The notes: generated by a model from the letters alone, not told the origin. Shown: positions 1 through 6,586, counted from the first letter of the stretch. The stretch is DNA of 25,786 nt from Clostridiales bacterium UBA1380 (GCA_002305445.1 DBRA01000031.1:10678-36463); one strand, 5' to 3'. Numbers and translations are program-made.

Positions 1-533
1 TCGATCGGCGACACGTCGAGCTTGAAATCGCCGGAGTGCATGACGACGCCGACCGGCGTCGTGACGGCGATGCAGCAGGCGTCGGCGATCGAGTGGTTGA
101 CGCGGATGAATTCCGCCTTGAAGCAGCCGAGCTCGACTATGTCGCCGGCCTTGACCGTGATCAGCTTCGTCGACTTCAGCAGATTCGCCTCGGCGAGCTT
201 GTTTTCGAGGATGCCGAGCGTCAGGCGCGTGCCGTAAACCGGCACCTTCAGCGTGCGAAGCACGTAAGGCAGCGCCCCGATGTGGTCCTCATGGCCGTGC
301 GTCAGCAGGATGCCGCGGACGCGCGACGCGTTCTTTTCAAGATAGCTGACGTCCGGTATGACGAGGTCGACGCCGAGCATGTCTTCGTCCGGGAAGCCGA
401 GCCCGCAGTCGATCACGATTATGTCGTCGCCGTACTCGAGCATGGCTATGTTCTTGCCGATCTCGTTTAAACCGCCGAGCATGCATACCTTCAGCTTCGT
501 CGTATTTGTTACGTTATTATTTTTCTTTGCCAC
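1..533 (-). CDS. rnj: Ribonuclease J, N-terminal part (runs off left edge)
   Basis: RNase J is a cytoplasmic metallo-beta-lactamase/beta-CASP ribonuclease (5'-3' exonuclease and endonuclease) with a central role in Bacillota mRNA turnover and rRNA maturation. About 177 residues are visible. They include the metal-binding HGHEDH motif (around residues 77-82) and the flanking conserved stretches ending in MHSGDFKLD. The start is a GTG at 533, preceded by AAAGGA about 8 nt upstream. An ATG at 550 is out of frame and was rejected. The rest of the catalytic domain, the beta-CASP domain and the C-terminal domain lie beyond the window. The gene has its own strong promoter and a long leader. Whether it is the J1 or J2 type cannot be told from this fragment. 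Confidence 0.93.
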   Translation of the reverse strand, partial: MAKKNNNVTNTTKLKVCMLGGLNEIGKNIAMLEYGDDIIVIDCGLGFPDEDMLGVDLVIPDVSYLEKNASRVRGILLTHGHEDHIGALPYVLRTLKVPVYGTRLTLGILENKLAEANLLKSTKLITVKAGDIVELGCFKAEFIRVNHSIADACCIAVTTPVGVVMHSGDFKLDVSPI

Positions 534-848
534 AGAATGTGTCCTTTCATATATCTCCCGATTAAGTAAATCTTCCGCGCCGCCAAAAAAGGGCGCGCTA
601 CACCAATCCCTGCCGCCGTCCCTACATCGGACGGTTACGGGGCGCAAAAACAAAAGCGCAAAAGCGCGCAAAAAGCCTGACGCCGTCTTTGGGGACGCAT
701 AGGCGGGCCGTCCCTAAAAAACATGCGGCGTCGATTATTCACGTATTCAGACAGCGCGGCATCTGATCCGGTCATGCTGCGGATATGCCGGCGTGTCTCC
801 GATCAGACGGCGAAACGGTCGCCGTCCGGCAGTTCGTCAAATAACCTA
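534..848 (-). promoter_or_regulatory. Long structured 5' leader of the RNase J gene
   Basis: This is the roughly 315-nt stretch between the predicted transcription start (about 848) and the GTG. It holds no convincing gene. On the transcribed strand it contains several inverted repeats. One is a perfect 8-bp stem, GACGGCGA/TCGCCGTC (806-826). Another is a long-loop stem (755-762 with 723-730, one mismatch) followed by six T (721-716), which resembles an intrinsic terminator. The third is a CGCGCC/GGCGCG stem near 577-600, about 30 nt before the ribosome binding site. The lengths and stems are read directly. That they regulate the gene (attenuation or autoregulation) is inference. Confidence 0.45.
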
Positions 849-857
849 AAGGTTATT
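840..857. promoter_or_regulatory. Operator-like palindrome over the rnj -10/+1 region
   Basis: AATAACCTAAAGGTTATT is a 7+4+7 inverted repeat. It overlaps the -10 box of the RNase J promoter and the predicted start of transcription. That is where a repressor dimer would block RNA polymerase. I do not recognise the motif as the site of a known regulator. Confidence 0.4.
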
Positions 858-883
858 ATACCACAAATTTCTCGATCAGTCAA
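855..883 (-). promoter_or_regulatory. Sigma-A-type promoter for rnj
   Basis: On the minus strand, TTGACT (883-878) and TATAAT (860-855) are separated by exactly 17 bp, with TGG before the -10 (extended -10). This is close to a perfect vegetative promoter. The predicted start is near 848, about 315 nt before the GTG. Confidence 0.8.
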
Positions 884-956
884 TACAAGATATATCCGCT
901 GTTTTATCGGCGGCCAAATATAATAATGCGTCGCCGAAAACGGCGCTCGGCAGCTT

Positions 957-1232
957 TTATATAGCGAGGACGATTATAACGGCGCAGATCGCGCACACCG
1001 CGACGCCGGCGGCAAAAGCCGCGAGCGCGAGCACGCGGCTCGACATGCGGCGGCGCACAGGATTCGCGAGATAAGCGGACACGAGGTTGTCGTCCACAAT
1101 GCGCGAAGCTTCGCGCACCATGTCGCCGTCGGACGCGCCGGCGCGCGCGCTGACGACAAAATACGCCTCATCAAAATAAGCGCTGCCTGTGTTTTTGATG
1201 TGTATTACTCTTTTCGAGCAGCCCCGCAGCAT
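957..1232 (-). CDS. Small membrane protein, third gene of the spm operon
   Basis: This is a 91-residue protein of unknown function. The N-terminal two thirds look soluble (KRVIHIKNTGSAYFDEAYFV, then a charged helix-like stretch ending REASRIVDDNL). A basic RRR is followed by one strongly hydrophobic C-terminal segment (about residues 70-91), as in a tail-anchored or single-pass protein. ATG at 1232 is chosen, with GGAGG about 13 nt upstream. In-frame ATGs at 1244 and 1259 are alternatives. It lies about 96 nt after spmB with no terminator between, so it is probably co-transcribed. Similar short proteins seem familiar from clostridial genomes, but I cannot name the family. Its context suggests, but does not show, a sporulation or envelope role. 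Confidence 0.65.
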   Translation of the reverse strand: MLRGCSKRVIHIKNTGSAYFDEAYFVVSARAGASDGDMVREASRIVDDNLVSAYLANPVRRRMSSRVLALAAFAAGVAVCAICAVIIVLAI

Positions 1233-1328
1233 AAAAAGAATCATCCCTCCGCACGACACGATTACGGTTACGCGGCTGCTAACGCAAAACCGCGTCCGAT
1301 ACCAGATTTTAGACGTGCGGCGCGCATT

Positions 1329-1865
1329 TTATACACCCTGCGGGAAAAAAGCGCGGCAGACGGCGCAGGAAACGTATATGCACACGAGCATGACGACGAC
1401 GCATACCGGAAGCGTGTGCCGCGTCGTCCTGCGCGGCGCGGCCGAGAAGTATACGGATACTACGTATAGCAGCGTATCCGACGAGCCCATGATCACCGAC
1501 GCGCACAGCCCCGGCAGGCTGTCCGCGCCGACCCGCCCGATTAAGTCGAGGTATGCCGCGCCAGATGCCCCTCCCGATACGGGGCGCGTCAAAAGCAGCG
1601 GCAGAAGTTCCGTCGGGACGCCGGTGGCGTCGCCGACCGGCTTCAGCACATCCGCGAGCAGCTTGTCGGCGCCGGACGCCGACAGCATCGACAGAGCTAC
1701 CGTCAGCGCGAGCAGCGTCGGCAGCAGGTTGACGGAGTTTTTAAGGCCGTCTCGCGCGCCCGCGACGAAGACGTCGAAGTAGTTCTTCTTTTTCGACAGC
1801 ATCGCGGCGCCCGCGGCCGTCACCGCGAGCGGGATCAGAAGCGACGCCAGCGTCTCGGGCGTCAC
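1329..1865 (-). CDS. spmB: Spore maturation protein B
   Basis: SpmB is a polytopic membrane protein of the Gate/nucleoside-recognition family. In Bacillus, spmA and spmB mutants make spores with poorly dehydrated cores. The 178-residue product matches the usual family length of about 175. Visible landmarks are the opening hydrophobic helix (LASLLIPLAVTAAG), KKKNYFDVFVAGARDGL, LTRPVSGGASGA and the late IMGSSDTLLYVVSVYF. The start is a GTG at 1865 that overlaps the spmA stop codon (GTGA, 4-bp overlap), with AGGAG 10 nt upstream. A longer in-frame start at 2117 would run far into spmA and was rejected. The overlap indicates translational coupling with spmA. Confidence 0.92.
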   Translation of the reverse strand: MTPETLASLLIPLAVTAAGAAMLSKKKNYFDVFVAGARDGLKNSVNLLPTLLALTVALSMLSASGADKLLADVLKPVGDATGVPTELLPLLLTRPVSGGASGAAYLDLIGRVGADSLPGLCASVIMGSSDTLLYVVSVYFSAAPRRTTRHTLPVCVVVMLVCIYVSCAVCRAFFPQGV

Positions 1866-2740
1866 GGCGTTATCACTCCTGCGCGGGCGCGGACAACACG
1901 GCCCCGCTTCTCGGGCGCTCTGAAACGGTTCAGAAGGCGGCAAAGCACGACGGCGAGCAGCGCGCAGACGGACGAACAGATCCAGACCGGCGCGACGATC
2001 GCATAAGGCGCGGCGGAGCCGGCCGCGCGACGCATCGCGATCAGGTTCACCGGCAAAAGCGATATCGACGACGCGCCGAGCGCGGTGAACGTAACCATGT
2101 CGTCCGTGGCGGCGCATTTCGGCGCGTTTGATTTAACGGTTCCTCTTGCAAGCTTATCCGGCGCCTGTTTTTTATTTGCAACGGTCTCTTCCCGTAAACC
2201 TGCCGTTTTATCCGGCGACTTCATAACATGCGCGCCGGATTTGTCCCGCCGGCTTACCGCGCCGTACTGCGCTTTTATATTATTTTCGCCGGATGCCCGA
2301 CTTATTATGTATCCGCTCGTCGTATTCGCGTCATCGTCTCCGGCCGGAGCCGGTTCCTCGCTGTCCATAGCCTGCATCGCGGCGAGCGCGAGCGGCGTCG
2401 CGGCATTGCCGAGTCCGAGCAGGTTCGCGCATACGGCCGCCGTTATCGCGTTTGCCGCGCGCGATTCGGGGCGCGAAAACGTCTTCGGGAATACGAAGCG
2501 CAGCACCGGACGCAGAAGCTTCGCCAGAGCTCCCGTCGCTCCCGCCTCCTCGGCGACGCGCGAAACCGCGCCCCAAAGGCACATCATGCCGGCGAGGCTG
2601 ATCGTCAGGTTGACGGCCTTCTGCGCTCCGTCGAGCACGGCGTCTCCGAGCATCGCCAAATTGCCGGTTACGGCCGCGCACACGATCGATATGGCGCAGA
2701 TTATAAAAAAACACTTGCCGAGCGTATCAGATTCCCCCAT
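1862..2740 (-). CDS. spmA: Spore maturation protein A with a large hydrophilic insert
   Basis: SpmA is the partner of SpmB, a membrane protein of the Gate (nucleoside-recognition) family needed for spore core dehydration. Typical features are the N-terminal helices, the stretch around RVAEEAG (61-67), LLGLGNAATP (107-116) and the late TALGASSISLLPVNLIAMR region (219-237). The protein has 292 residues, while family members are near 195. The excess is a hydrophilic, Lys/Asp/Ser-rich insert at about residues 127-211, between the conserved LGLGNAATP block and the next helix, plus a basic C-terminal tail. ATG at 2740 is the only start available, because an in-frame TGA lies just upstream. No good Shine-Dalgarno sequence is visible. 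Confidence 0.9.
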   Translation of the reverse strand: MGESDTLGKCFFIICAISIVCAAVTGNLAMLGDAVLDGAQKAVNLTISLAGMMCLWGAVSRVAEEAGATGALAKLLRPVLRFVFPKTFSRPESRAANAITAAVCANLLGLGNAATPLALAAMQAMDSEEPAPAGDDDANTTSGYIISRASGENNIKAQYGAVSRRDKSGAHVMKSPDKTAGLREETVANKKQAPDKLARGTVKSNAPKCAATDDMVTFTALGASSISLLPVNLIAMRRAAGSAAPYAIVAPVWICSSVCALLAVVLCRLLNRFRAPEKRGRVVRARAGVITP

Positions 2741-2752
2741 CCGTCATAAGTT

Positions 2753-2759
2753 TTCGACA
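2753..2759 (-). promoter_or_regulatory. Possible Spo0A box upstream of spmA
   Basis: TGTCGAA on the minus strand, in AT-rich flanks, matches the core of the Spo0A-binding 0A box. It lies only 13 nt before the spmA start, downstream of the likely promoter. A 7-bp match occurs often by chance, so this is a weak call. Confidence 0.2.
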
Positions 2760-2835
2760 TTTTGTGACAATTTACAACCTTTTATCGATACAGCAGCTTA
2801 CAATATGTTTGATTTTAAAGAAATGCATTTTTATA

Positions 2836-2864
2836 TAGACATTTTTACCAGTTTATGTTATTAT
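2836..2864 (+). promoter_or_regulatory. Probable sigma-A promoter for the AbrB-type gene
   Basis: TAGACA (2836-2841) and TATTAT (2859-2864) are 17 bp apart, each one base off consensus. The predicted start is near 2871, about 64 nt before the ATG. Confidence 0.5.
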
Positions 2865-2868
2865 ATCA
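2860..2868 (-). promoter_or_regulatory. Possible extended -10 promoter for the spm operon
   Basis: TGATATAAT on the minus strand is an extended -10 element. No good -35 box is seen 16-18 bp upstream. The start would be near 2853, giving a leader of about 113 nt. It overlaps the -10 of the divergent abrB-type promoter, so the two could not both be occupied. A sporulation sigma factor promoter was not recognised. Confidence 0.35.
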
Positions 2869-2934
2869 CAGTTTGAAAAAATACTTAATTTAACAAACAA
2901 ATATGTCGTATTTAGGAGATTTTTACCGCTAAAA

Positions 2935-3177
2935 ATGAAAGCTATCAGATTCATCAGACGAGTCGACGAACTCGGACGCATCGTGTTGCCCGCGGATATA
3001 AGGAAGCAGTTTTCGCTTGATTCGCATGACGCCCTCGAAATCCTCATCGAAGACAACAACCTTGTTCTCCGCAAATACCAGCCCTGCTGCGTTTTCTGCG
3101 ACAGCTCGGAGGACGTCTTCGAGTACCACGGCAAAACCGTCTGCCGCAAGTGCGCGAAGGAAATGGCCAACCAGTAA
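2935..3177 (+). CDS. AbrB/SpoVT-family regulator with Cys4 C-terminus
   Basis: This is an 80-residue transition-state-type regulator. Residues 1-48 form a swapped-hairpin AbrB DNA-binding domain, with the hallmark VDELGRIVLPADIRK near the start. The rest holds C52-x2-C55 and C70-x2-C73, a likely zinc knuckle, with a further C51. This short architecture is common in Clostridia. Members bind AT-rich promoters as dimers or tetramers. ATG at 2935 is the only start; AGGAG lies 16 nt upstream, which is rather far. The gene diverges from spmA and is monocistronic, ending at a strong terminator. Its targets are unknown; itself and the spm operon are possible. Confidence 0.9.
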   Translation: MKAIRFIRRVDELGRIVLPADIRKQFSLDSHDALEILIEDNNLVLRKYQPCCVFCDSSEDVFEYHGKTVCRKCAKEMANQ

Positions 3178-3197
3178 AAATACCAAGCAATAAATAT

Positions 3198-3235
3198 GAC
3201 GCGCGTCGCTGCTTTATGACGCGCGTCGTTTTATT
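3198..3235 (+). terminator. Intrinsic terminator of the AbrB-type gene
   Basis: Two copies of the self-complementary GACGCGCGTC (3198-3207 and 3218-3227) form a 10-bp stem with a 10-nt loop, followed by GTTTTATT. It lies about 20 nt after the stop codon. Confidence 0.85.
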
Positions 3236-3240
3236 ATAAG

Positions 3241-3591
3241 GCGGCGGGCGTATATTTATGCACCAACCGCCTTTAATTATTTGTCAAGTGGTTTTTTGGA
3301 TTTTTCTGAAGTTCTATGGCACTCAAACGCGACATACGCCGAATTCTGCGATTGCCGAGAGTGTTTTCCACAGCATTCCACCGTTTTTTGTTGAAAATCC
3401 GCCCATGCAAAAAGGGTTTTGCACAGTTTCCACATGTTTTTCCACAATCGGAGATAACTTTTACACCCCTTTTGGCATTTTTAACACTGCATTTGACTAA
3501 TTCATTTAATTGTACAAGCTGCACATAATCGGTTTATAACTAAACTATATCATTAAAATTTACGCATAATTGTATATTCATAACAATACAG
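3241..3591. other. Gene-free AT-rich region with a DnaA-box-like cluster
   Basis: No credible gene is present; the short open frames here lack ribosome binding sites and family features. Between 3364 and 3467 there are five 9-mers on the plus strand that fit or nearly fit the relaxed DnaA-box consensus TTWTNCACA. They are TTTTCCACA (3364-3372), TTTTGCACA (3417-3425), GTTTCCACA (3426-3434, one mismatch), TTTTCCACA (3438-3446) and TTTTACACC (3459-3467, one mismatch). An AT-rich tract of about 110 bp follows up to the dxs stop. The region separates the terminator of the AbrB-type gene from the 3' end of dxs, so no promoter is needed here. Confidence 0.5.
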
Positions 3592-5493
3592 TCAAACTCT
3601 GGAAAGACCCCCGCGCACAAGCTCCGCTATGGCGCGCGGCGACAGCCCGAACTTTTCGTACAGACCTTCAACGCTGTCCTGCGGCGGATACGGGTCGTCC
3701 ACAGCGGCGACGATCACCCTGAACCGCGCGCCCGACTGTGCCGCGGCCGCCGCGAACGCTTCTCCGACGCCGCCCGAGCGCACGCCTTCTTCGACGAATA
3801 CGGCGATTTTTGCGTCCGCCGCTTCGTTTATCAGCTCCGCGGCGGGAAGCGGGCATATGCGGTCGATGCGCACGACCGAAACGGCTATCCCCTCCCCTTC
3901 GAGCATCCGCGCCGCCGCGTCGGCGTTCGCGCTGACGCGCCCGTAGGTGCATATCATCGCCGCGGCGCCTTTTCTTCGCCTCACCGAAAACGTATGCGAA
4001 GCGGACGGCGCATATTCGTCCCGCGGGTAAATTTTTTCGCTGCCCTTCGGGTAGCGGACGACGGTAAGGCCGTGGCGACCGAGGCCGTCGTCGAGCGACG
4101 CTCGCAGTGATTCGTACGAATCGGGCGACCATATCACGACGCCGGGCAGGCGCGAAAAGAGAGCGACGTCGAAAAGGCCCTGATGCGAACGGCCGTCGCC
4201 GGGCACGAAGCCAGCGCGGTCGAGCGCGAGCAGCAGCGGCGCGCCCTGCATGACGACGTCGTGGCCGAGCTGATCGAATATGCGCTGCGCGAACGTCGAG
4301 TACAGCGCAAGGACGACGCGTGCGCCGCCGCCGTCGGCCAGCGCGAGAGACATCGCGCCAGAAAAGGCGGCGGCGTGCTCCTCCGCGATGCCGACGTCGC
4401 AGAACCTGTCGGGATACAGACGCGCGAAGCGCGTCAGACCGGTGCCGTCCGCCATCGCGGCCGTCACGGCTCTGAGCGTCGGGTACGCCGCGCCCGCCTC
4501 CGCCATGTAGTCGCCGAACGCGCTCGAAAAGTCGGCGTGTCCGGCTGTATCGTCCGTATGCCTTGGAGAGGCATCTCCGTCTATGCTGAGCGGCTTTTCC
4601 TGTGCGCGCTTTTTTGGGCTGACGGAGTGGTATTTCTCCGGCTCCGTTTCCGCAGGCGGATAGCCGCGCCCTTTTTTCGTCACGATATGCACGACGCATG
4701 ACCGTTCGCACTCCCGCGCCTGCCTGAACACGCCTTCGAGCCGCGCGATGTCGTGGCCGTCGACGGGGCCGAGATAGTCGAGCCCCATGCACTCGAACAG
4801 GTTCTCGCCGATGAGGACGCGTTTCATGAACTCCTTCACGCTGCGCGCAAAACCCACGCCGCCGCTCGGCAGCGCGCGCTTCAGCGTACGCTTGAAGTTG
4901 AAGTACGCGCCGCTCGTCGTTATGCGCCACAGATAGCGCGGCAGGGCGCCTATCGTCTTCGATATCGCCATGCCGTTGTCGTTTAGGACGATGACGATCG
5001 GCGCGGGCGAGGTCGCGGCGTTGTTGAGCGCCTCCCACACCATTCCGTTGGCGAGCGCCCCGTCGCCGACGACGGCGACCGCACGCGGCGCGTCGGAGGC
5101 GGCGCCGTATATGGCGGCGAAGCCGAGCGCGGCCGACACCGCCGAACCCGAGTGGCCGGCATAGAGCGCATCGGCTGTGCTCTCGGTGCGGTCGGTAAAT
5201 CCGGATACGCCCCCGGCGAGGCGAAGCGTTGCGAAATCGTCGGCACGTCCGGTCAAGAGCTTATGCGCGTAGCACTGATGGCCGGTGTCGAATACGATGC
5301 GGTCGCGGTTTGCGTCAAAGACGCGCTCGAGCGCGATCGTCGCCTCGACCAGCCCGAGATTCGACGCGAGGTGCCCTCCGTTTTCCAGCGTTGCTTCTAT
5401 TATCTTTTCCCGCAGCGTCGATGCGAGCGCCTTCAGCTCGGGCTGTCCGAGCGACAGCAGCTCAGAGCGAGTCTCGGGAATCTGTCCGGTCAT
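3592..5493 (-). CDS. dxs: 1-deoxy-D-xylulose-5-phosphate synthase
   Basis: DXS is a cytoplasmic thiamine-diphosphate enzyme that joins pyruvate and glyceraldehyde 3-phosphate. This is the first step of the MEP isoprenoid pathway, which feeds the undecaprenyl carrier used by the wall genes nearby. It has 633 residues, normal for the family. Visible are GGHLASNLG with the conserved His (39-47), TGHQCYAHKLLTGR (70-83), the ThDP motif GDGALANG...NDN (143-173), DVGIAEEH with the catalytic Glu (371), and DRAGFVPGDGRSHQG (425-439). Some motifs are divergent (IAEEH for IAEQH, and GVVIWSPDS for the usual NMVVMAPSD). ATG at 5493 has GGAGG 7 nt upstream. It has its own promoter. No clear terminator was seen after the stop. 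Confidence 0.95.
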   Translation of the reverse strand: MTGQIPETRSELLSLGQPELKALASTLREKIIEATLENGGHLASNLGLVEATIALERVFDANRDRIVFDTGHQCYAHKLLTGRADDFATLRLAGGVSGFTDRTESTADALYAGHSGSAVSAALGFAAIYGAASDAPRAVAVVGDGALANGMVWEALNNAATSPAPIVIVLNDNGMAISKTIGALPRYLWRITTSGAYFNFKRTLKRALPSGGVGFARSVKEFMKRVLIGENLFECMGLDYLGPVDGHDIARLEGVFRQARECERSCVVHIVTKKGRGYPPAETEPEKYHSVSPKKRAQEKPLSIDGDASPRHTDDTAGHADFSSAFGDYMAEAGAAYPTLRAVTAAMADGTGLTRFARLYPDRFCDVGIAEEHAAAFSGAMSLALADGGGARVVLALYSTFAQRIFDQLGHDVVMQGAPLLLALDRAGFVPGDGRSHQGLFDVALFSRLPGVVIWSPDSYESLRASLDDGLGRHGLTVVRYPKGSEKIYPRDEYAPSASHTFSVRRRKGAAAMICTYGRVSANADAAARMLEGEGIAVSVVRIDRICPLPAAELINEAADAKIAVFVEEGVRSGGVGEAFAAAAAQSGARFRVIVAAVDDPYPPQDSVEGLYEKFGLSPRAIAELVRGGLSRV

Positions 5494-5521
5494 TTATGTG
5501 CCTCCGAATTTTATTACAATA

Positions 5522-5551
5522 ATTATATTATACCTTTTAAGCGGTTGTCAA
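5522..5551 (-). promoter_or_regulatory. Sigma-A promoter for dxs with palindrome over the -35
   Basis: TTGACA (5551-5546) and TATAAT (5527-5522) are 18 bp apart on the minus strand; a second overlapping TATAAT lies at 5532-5527. The perfect inverted repeat CGGTTGTCAACCG (5542-5554) covers the -35 box and could be an operator. Confidence 0.7.
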
Positions 5552-5560
5552 CCGACGCAC

Positions 5561-5589
5561 TTGCAATCGGCGCGGTCAGACGTTATAAT
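5561..5589 (+). promoter_or_regulatory. Sigma-A promoter for the Tim44-like gene
   Basis: TTGCAA (5561-5566) and a perfect TATAAT (5584-5589) are separated by 17 bp. The start would be near 5596, giving a leader of about 27 nt. Its -35 lies 9 bp from that of the divergent dxs promoter. Confidence 0.75.
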
Positions 5590-5622
5590 ATAGTCGACAG
5601 TTTAACGGGGGACGGACGGATT

Positions 5623-6528
5623 TTGAAGAAATTTACAGCGGCGCTGACCGCCGCGATCGTGCTCGCGCTCGCAGCGATGTTTGTTATATTGCCCGCGCAT
5701 GTGTCGGCCGACGCCGGCAATTTCGCGGGAGGAGCCGACTACGGCGGAGGCGGCGGTTACGACGGCGGTTATGACGGCGGCTACGCCGGAGGATTTTATT
5801 ACAGCGACGACGGTTACGACAGCGATGAAGACATCACGGTATTTGATGCGTTCGTCATACTGGCGGTGATCATAATCGTCTTTATAGTAATCGGTCTGAT
5901 AAAGAAAACCGGACGGGCAAAACCCGCGGGCGCGAAACCGACGGAGCAGTCCGCGCTGCGCCCGATGTCGGATTTCGCAGCGCTCGACCCCGAGTTTTCG
6001 GAGGAGGCCTTCCGCGAGCATATATCGAATCTGTACGTGCGGATGCAGAACGCGTGGACAGCGAAGGATTTCGAGCCGATGCGCCCGTATATGACCGACG
6101 CGCTTTACACCCAGTTCGACAGGCAGCTCGACGAATACAGAAAGAACCGGCGCACGAACCGCGTCGACAACATCGCGGTTCTCGACGTGTCGCTTTCCGG
6201 CTTCTCGCAGGACGGCAAAAACGATCGCATCGCCGCGCGCGTGCGCACGCGCATAAACGACTATGTCACCGACGACGAAAGCGGAGACATCGTGTCCGGT
6301 TCGGCGACGGCCAGCAAATTCATGGAGTACGAGTGGACGCTTATCCGCCGCACCGGCGTCACAACCGCGAAGGGCAAAAACGTCGAAACCGTCAACTGCC
6401 CGAACTGCGGCGCACCGCTCAACATCAACGCGACGGCGAAGTGCGAATACTGCGGCTCTGTCGTCACCGTTGGCGAATACAACTGGGTGATAACGCAGAT
6501 AAAGGGCATTTCGCAGGAGACGCGCTGA
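5623..6528 (+). CDS. Tim44-like domain membrane protein with C-terminal zinc ribbon
   Basis: This 301-residue membrane protein is of unknown function. In order it has an N-terminal hydrophobic signal or anchor (about 8-28), a Gly/Tyr/Asp-rich stretch of GGYDGGYDGG type (36-66), and one transmembrane helix (about 73-93). A soluble domain resembling the bacterial Tim44-like fold follows (about 120-255, starting FSEEAFREHISNLYVRMQNAW), then a four-Cys zinc ribbon (C259, C262, C274, C277). The start is a TTG at 5623, after GGGGGA with 10-nt spacing. The open frame continues upstream into dxs, but the signal sequence, ribosome binding site and promoter fix this start. Such proteins are widespread in Clostridia. 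The Tim44-like assignment is by pattern and no pathway is implied. Confidence 0.75.
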   Translation: MKKFTAALTAAIVLALAAMFVILPAHVSADAGNFAGGADYGGGGGYDGGYDGGYAGGFYYSDDGYDSDEDITVFDAFVILAVIIIVFIVIGLIKKTGRAKPAGAKPTEQSALRPMSDFAALDPEFSEEAFREHISNLYVRMQNAWTAKDFEPMRPYMTDALYTQFDRQLDEYRKNRRTNRVDNIAVLDVSLSGFSQDGKNDRIAARVRTRINDYVTDDESGDIVSGSATASKFMEYEWTLIRRTGVTTAKGKNVETVNCPNCGAPLNINATAKCEYCGSVVTVGEYNWVITQIKGISQETR

Positions 6529-6539
6529 TATAAGAACAC

Positions 6540-6573
6540 AAAAAGGGCTTCGCACGGCGGCGAAGCCCTTTTT
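6540..6573. terminator. Bidirectional terminator between convergent genes
   Basis: A5 is followed by GGGCTTCGC, a 6-nt loop, GCGAAGCCC and T5. The 9-bp GC-rich stem flanked by A and T runs works on both strands. It serves the Tim44-like gene (ends 6528) and the XRE-type regulator (ends 6587). Confidence 0.9.
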
Positions 6574-6586
6574 GATATTATCAATA

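Noticed and set aside
36..470. Plus-strand open frame opposite the RNase J gene
   Set aside because: It is antisense to a clear RNase J reading frame with an intact HGHEDH motif. It is an arginine- and valine-rich shadow of GC-rich codons.
635..775. 46-codon open frame in the RNase J leader (minus strand)
   Set aside because: It has no Shine-Dalgarno sequence, a low-complexity Arg/Phe/Cys composition, and lies across the leader stems. A leader peptide cannot be excluded but is not supported.
932..945. CGCCG-AAAA-CGGCG hairpin after the spm operon
   Set aside because: The 5-bp stem has no proper T tract on the minus strand, so I do not call it the operon terminator.
3258..3524. 80-residue open frames on both strands in the abrB-dxs gap
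   Set aside because: They lack ribosome binding sites and family features. The sequence is better explained by DnaA-box-like motifs and AT-rich DNA.
3241..3591. Calling this region the chromosomal origin oriC
   Set aside because: The boxes are degenerate, no DnaA-trio or typical oriC neighbours are seen, and gene direction does not switch here. It is kept only as a DnaA-box-like cluster.
5152..5622. N-terminal extension of the Tim44-like gene into dxs
   Set aside because: It would be antisense to dxs and would bury the signal sequence. The promoter at 5561-5589 and the ribosome binding site fix the start at 5623.
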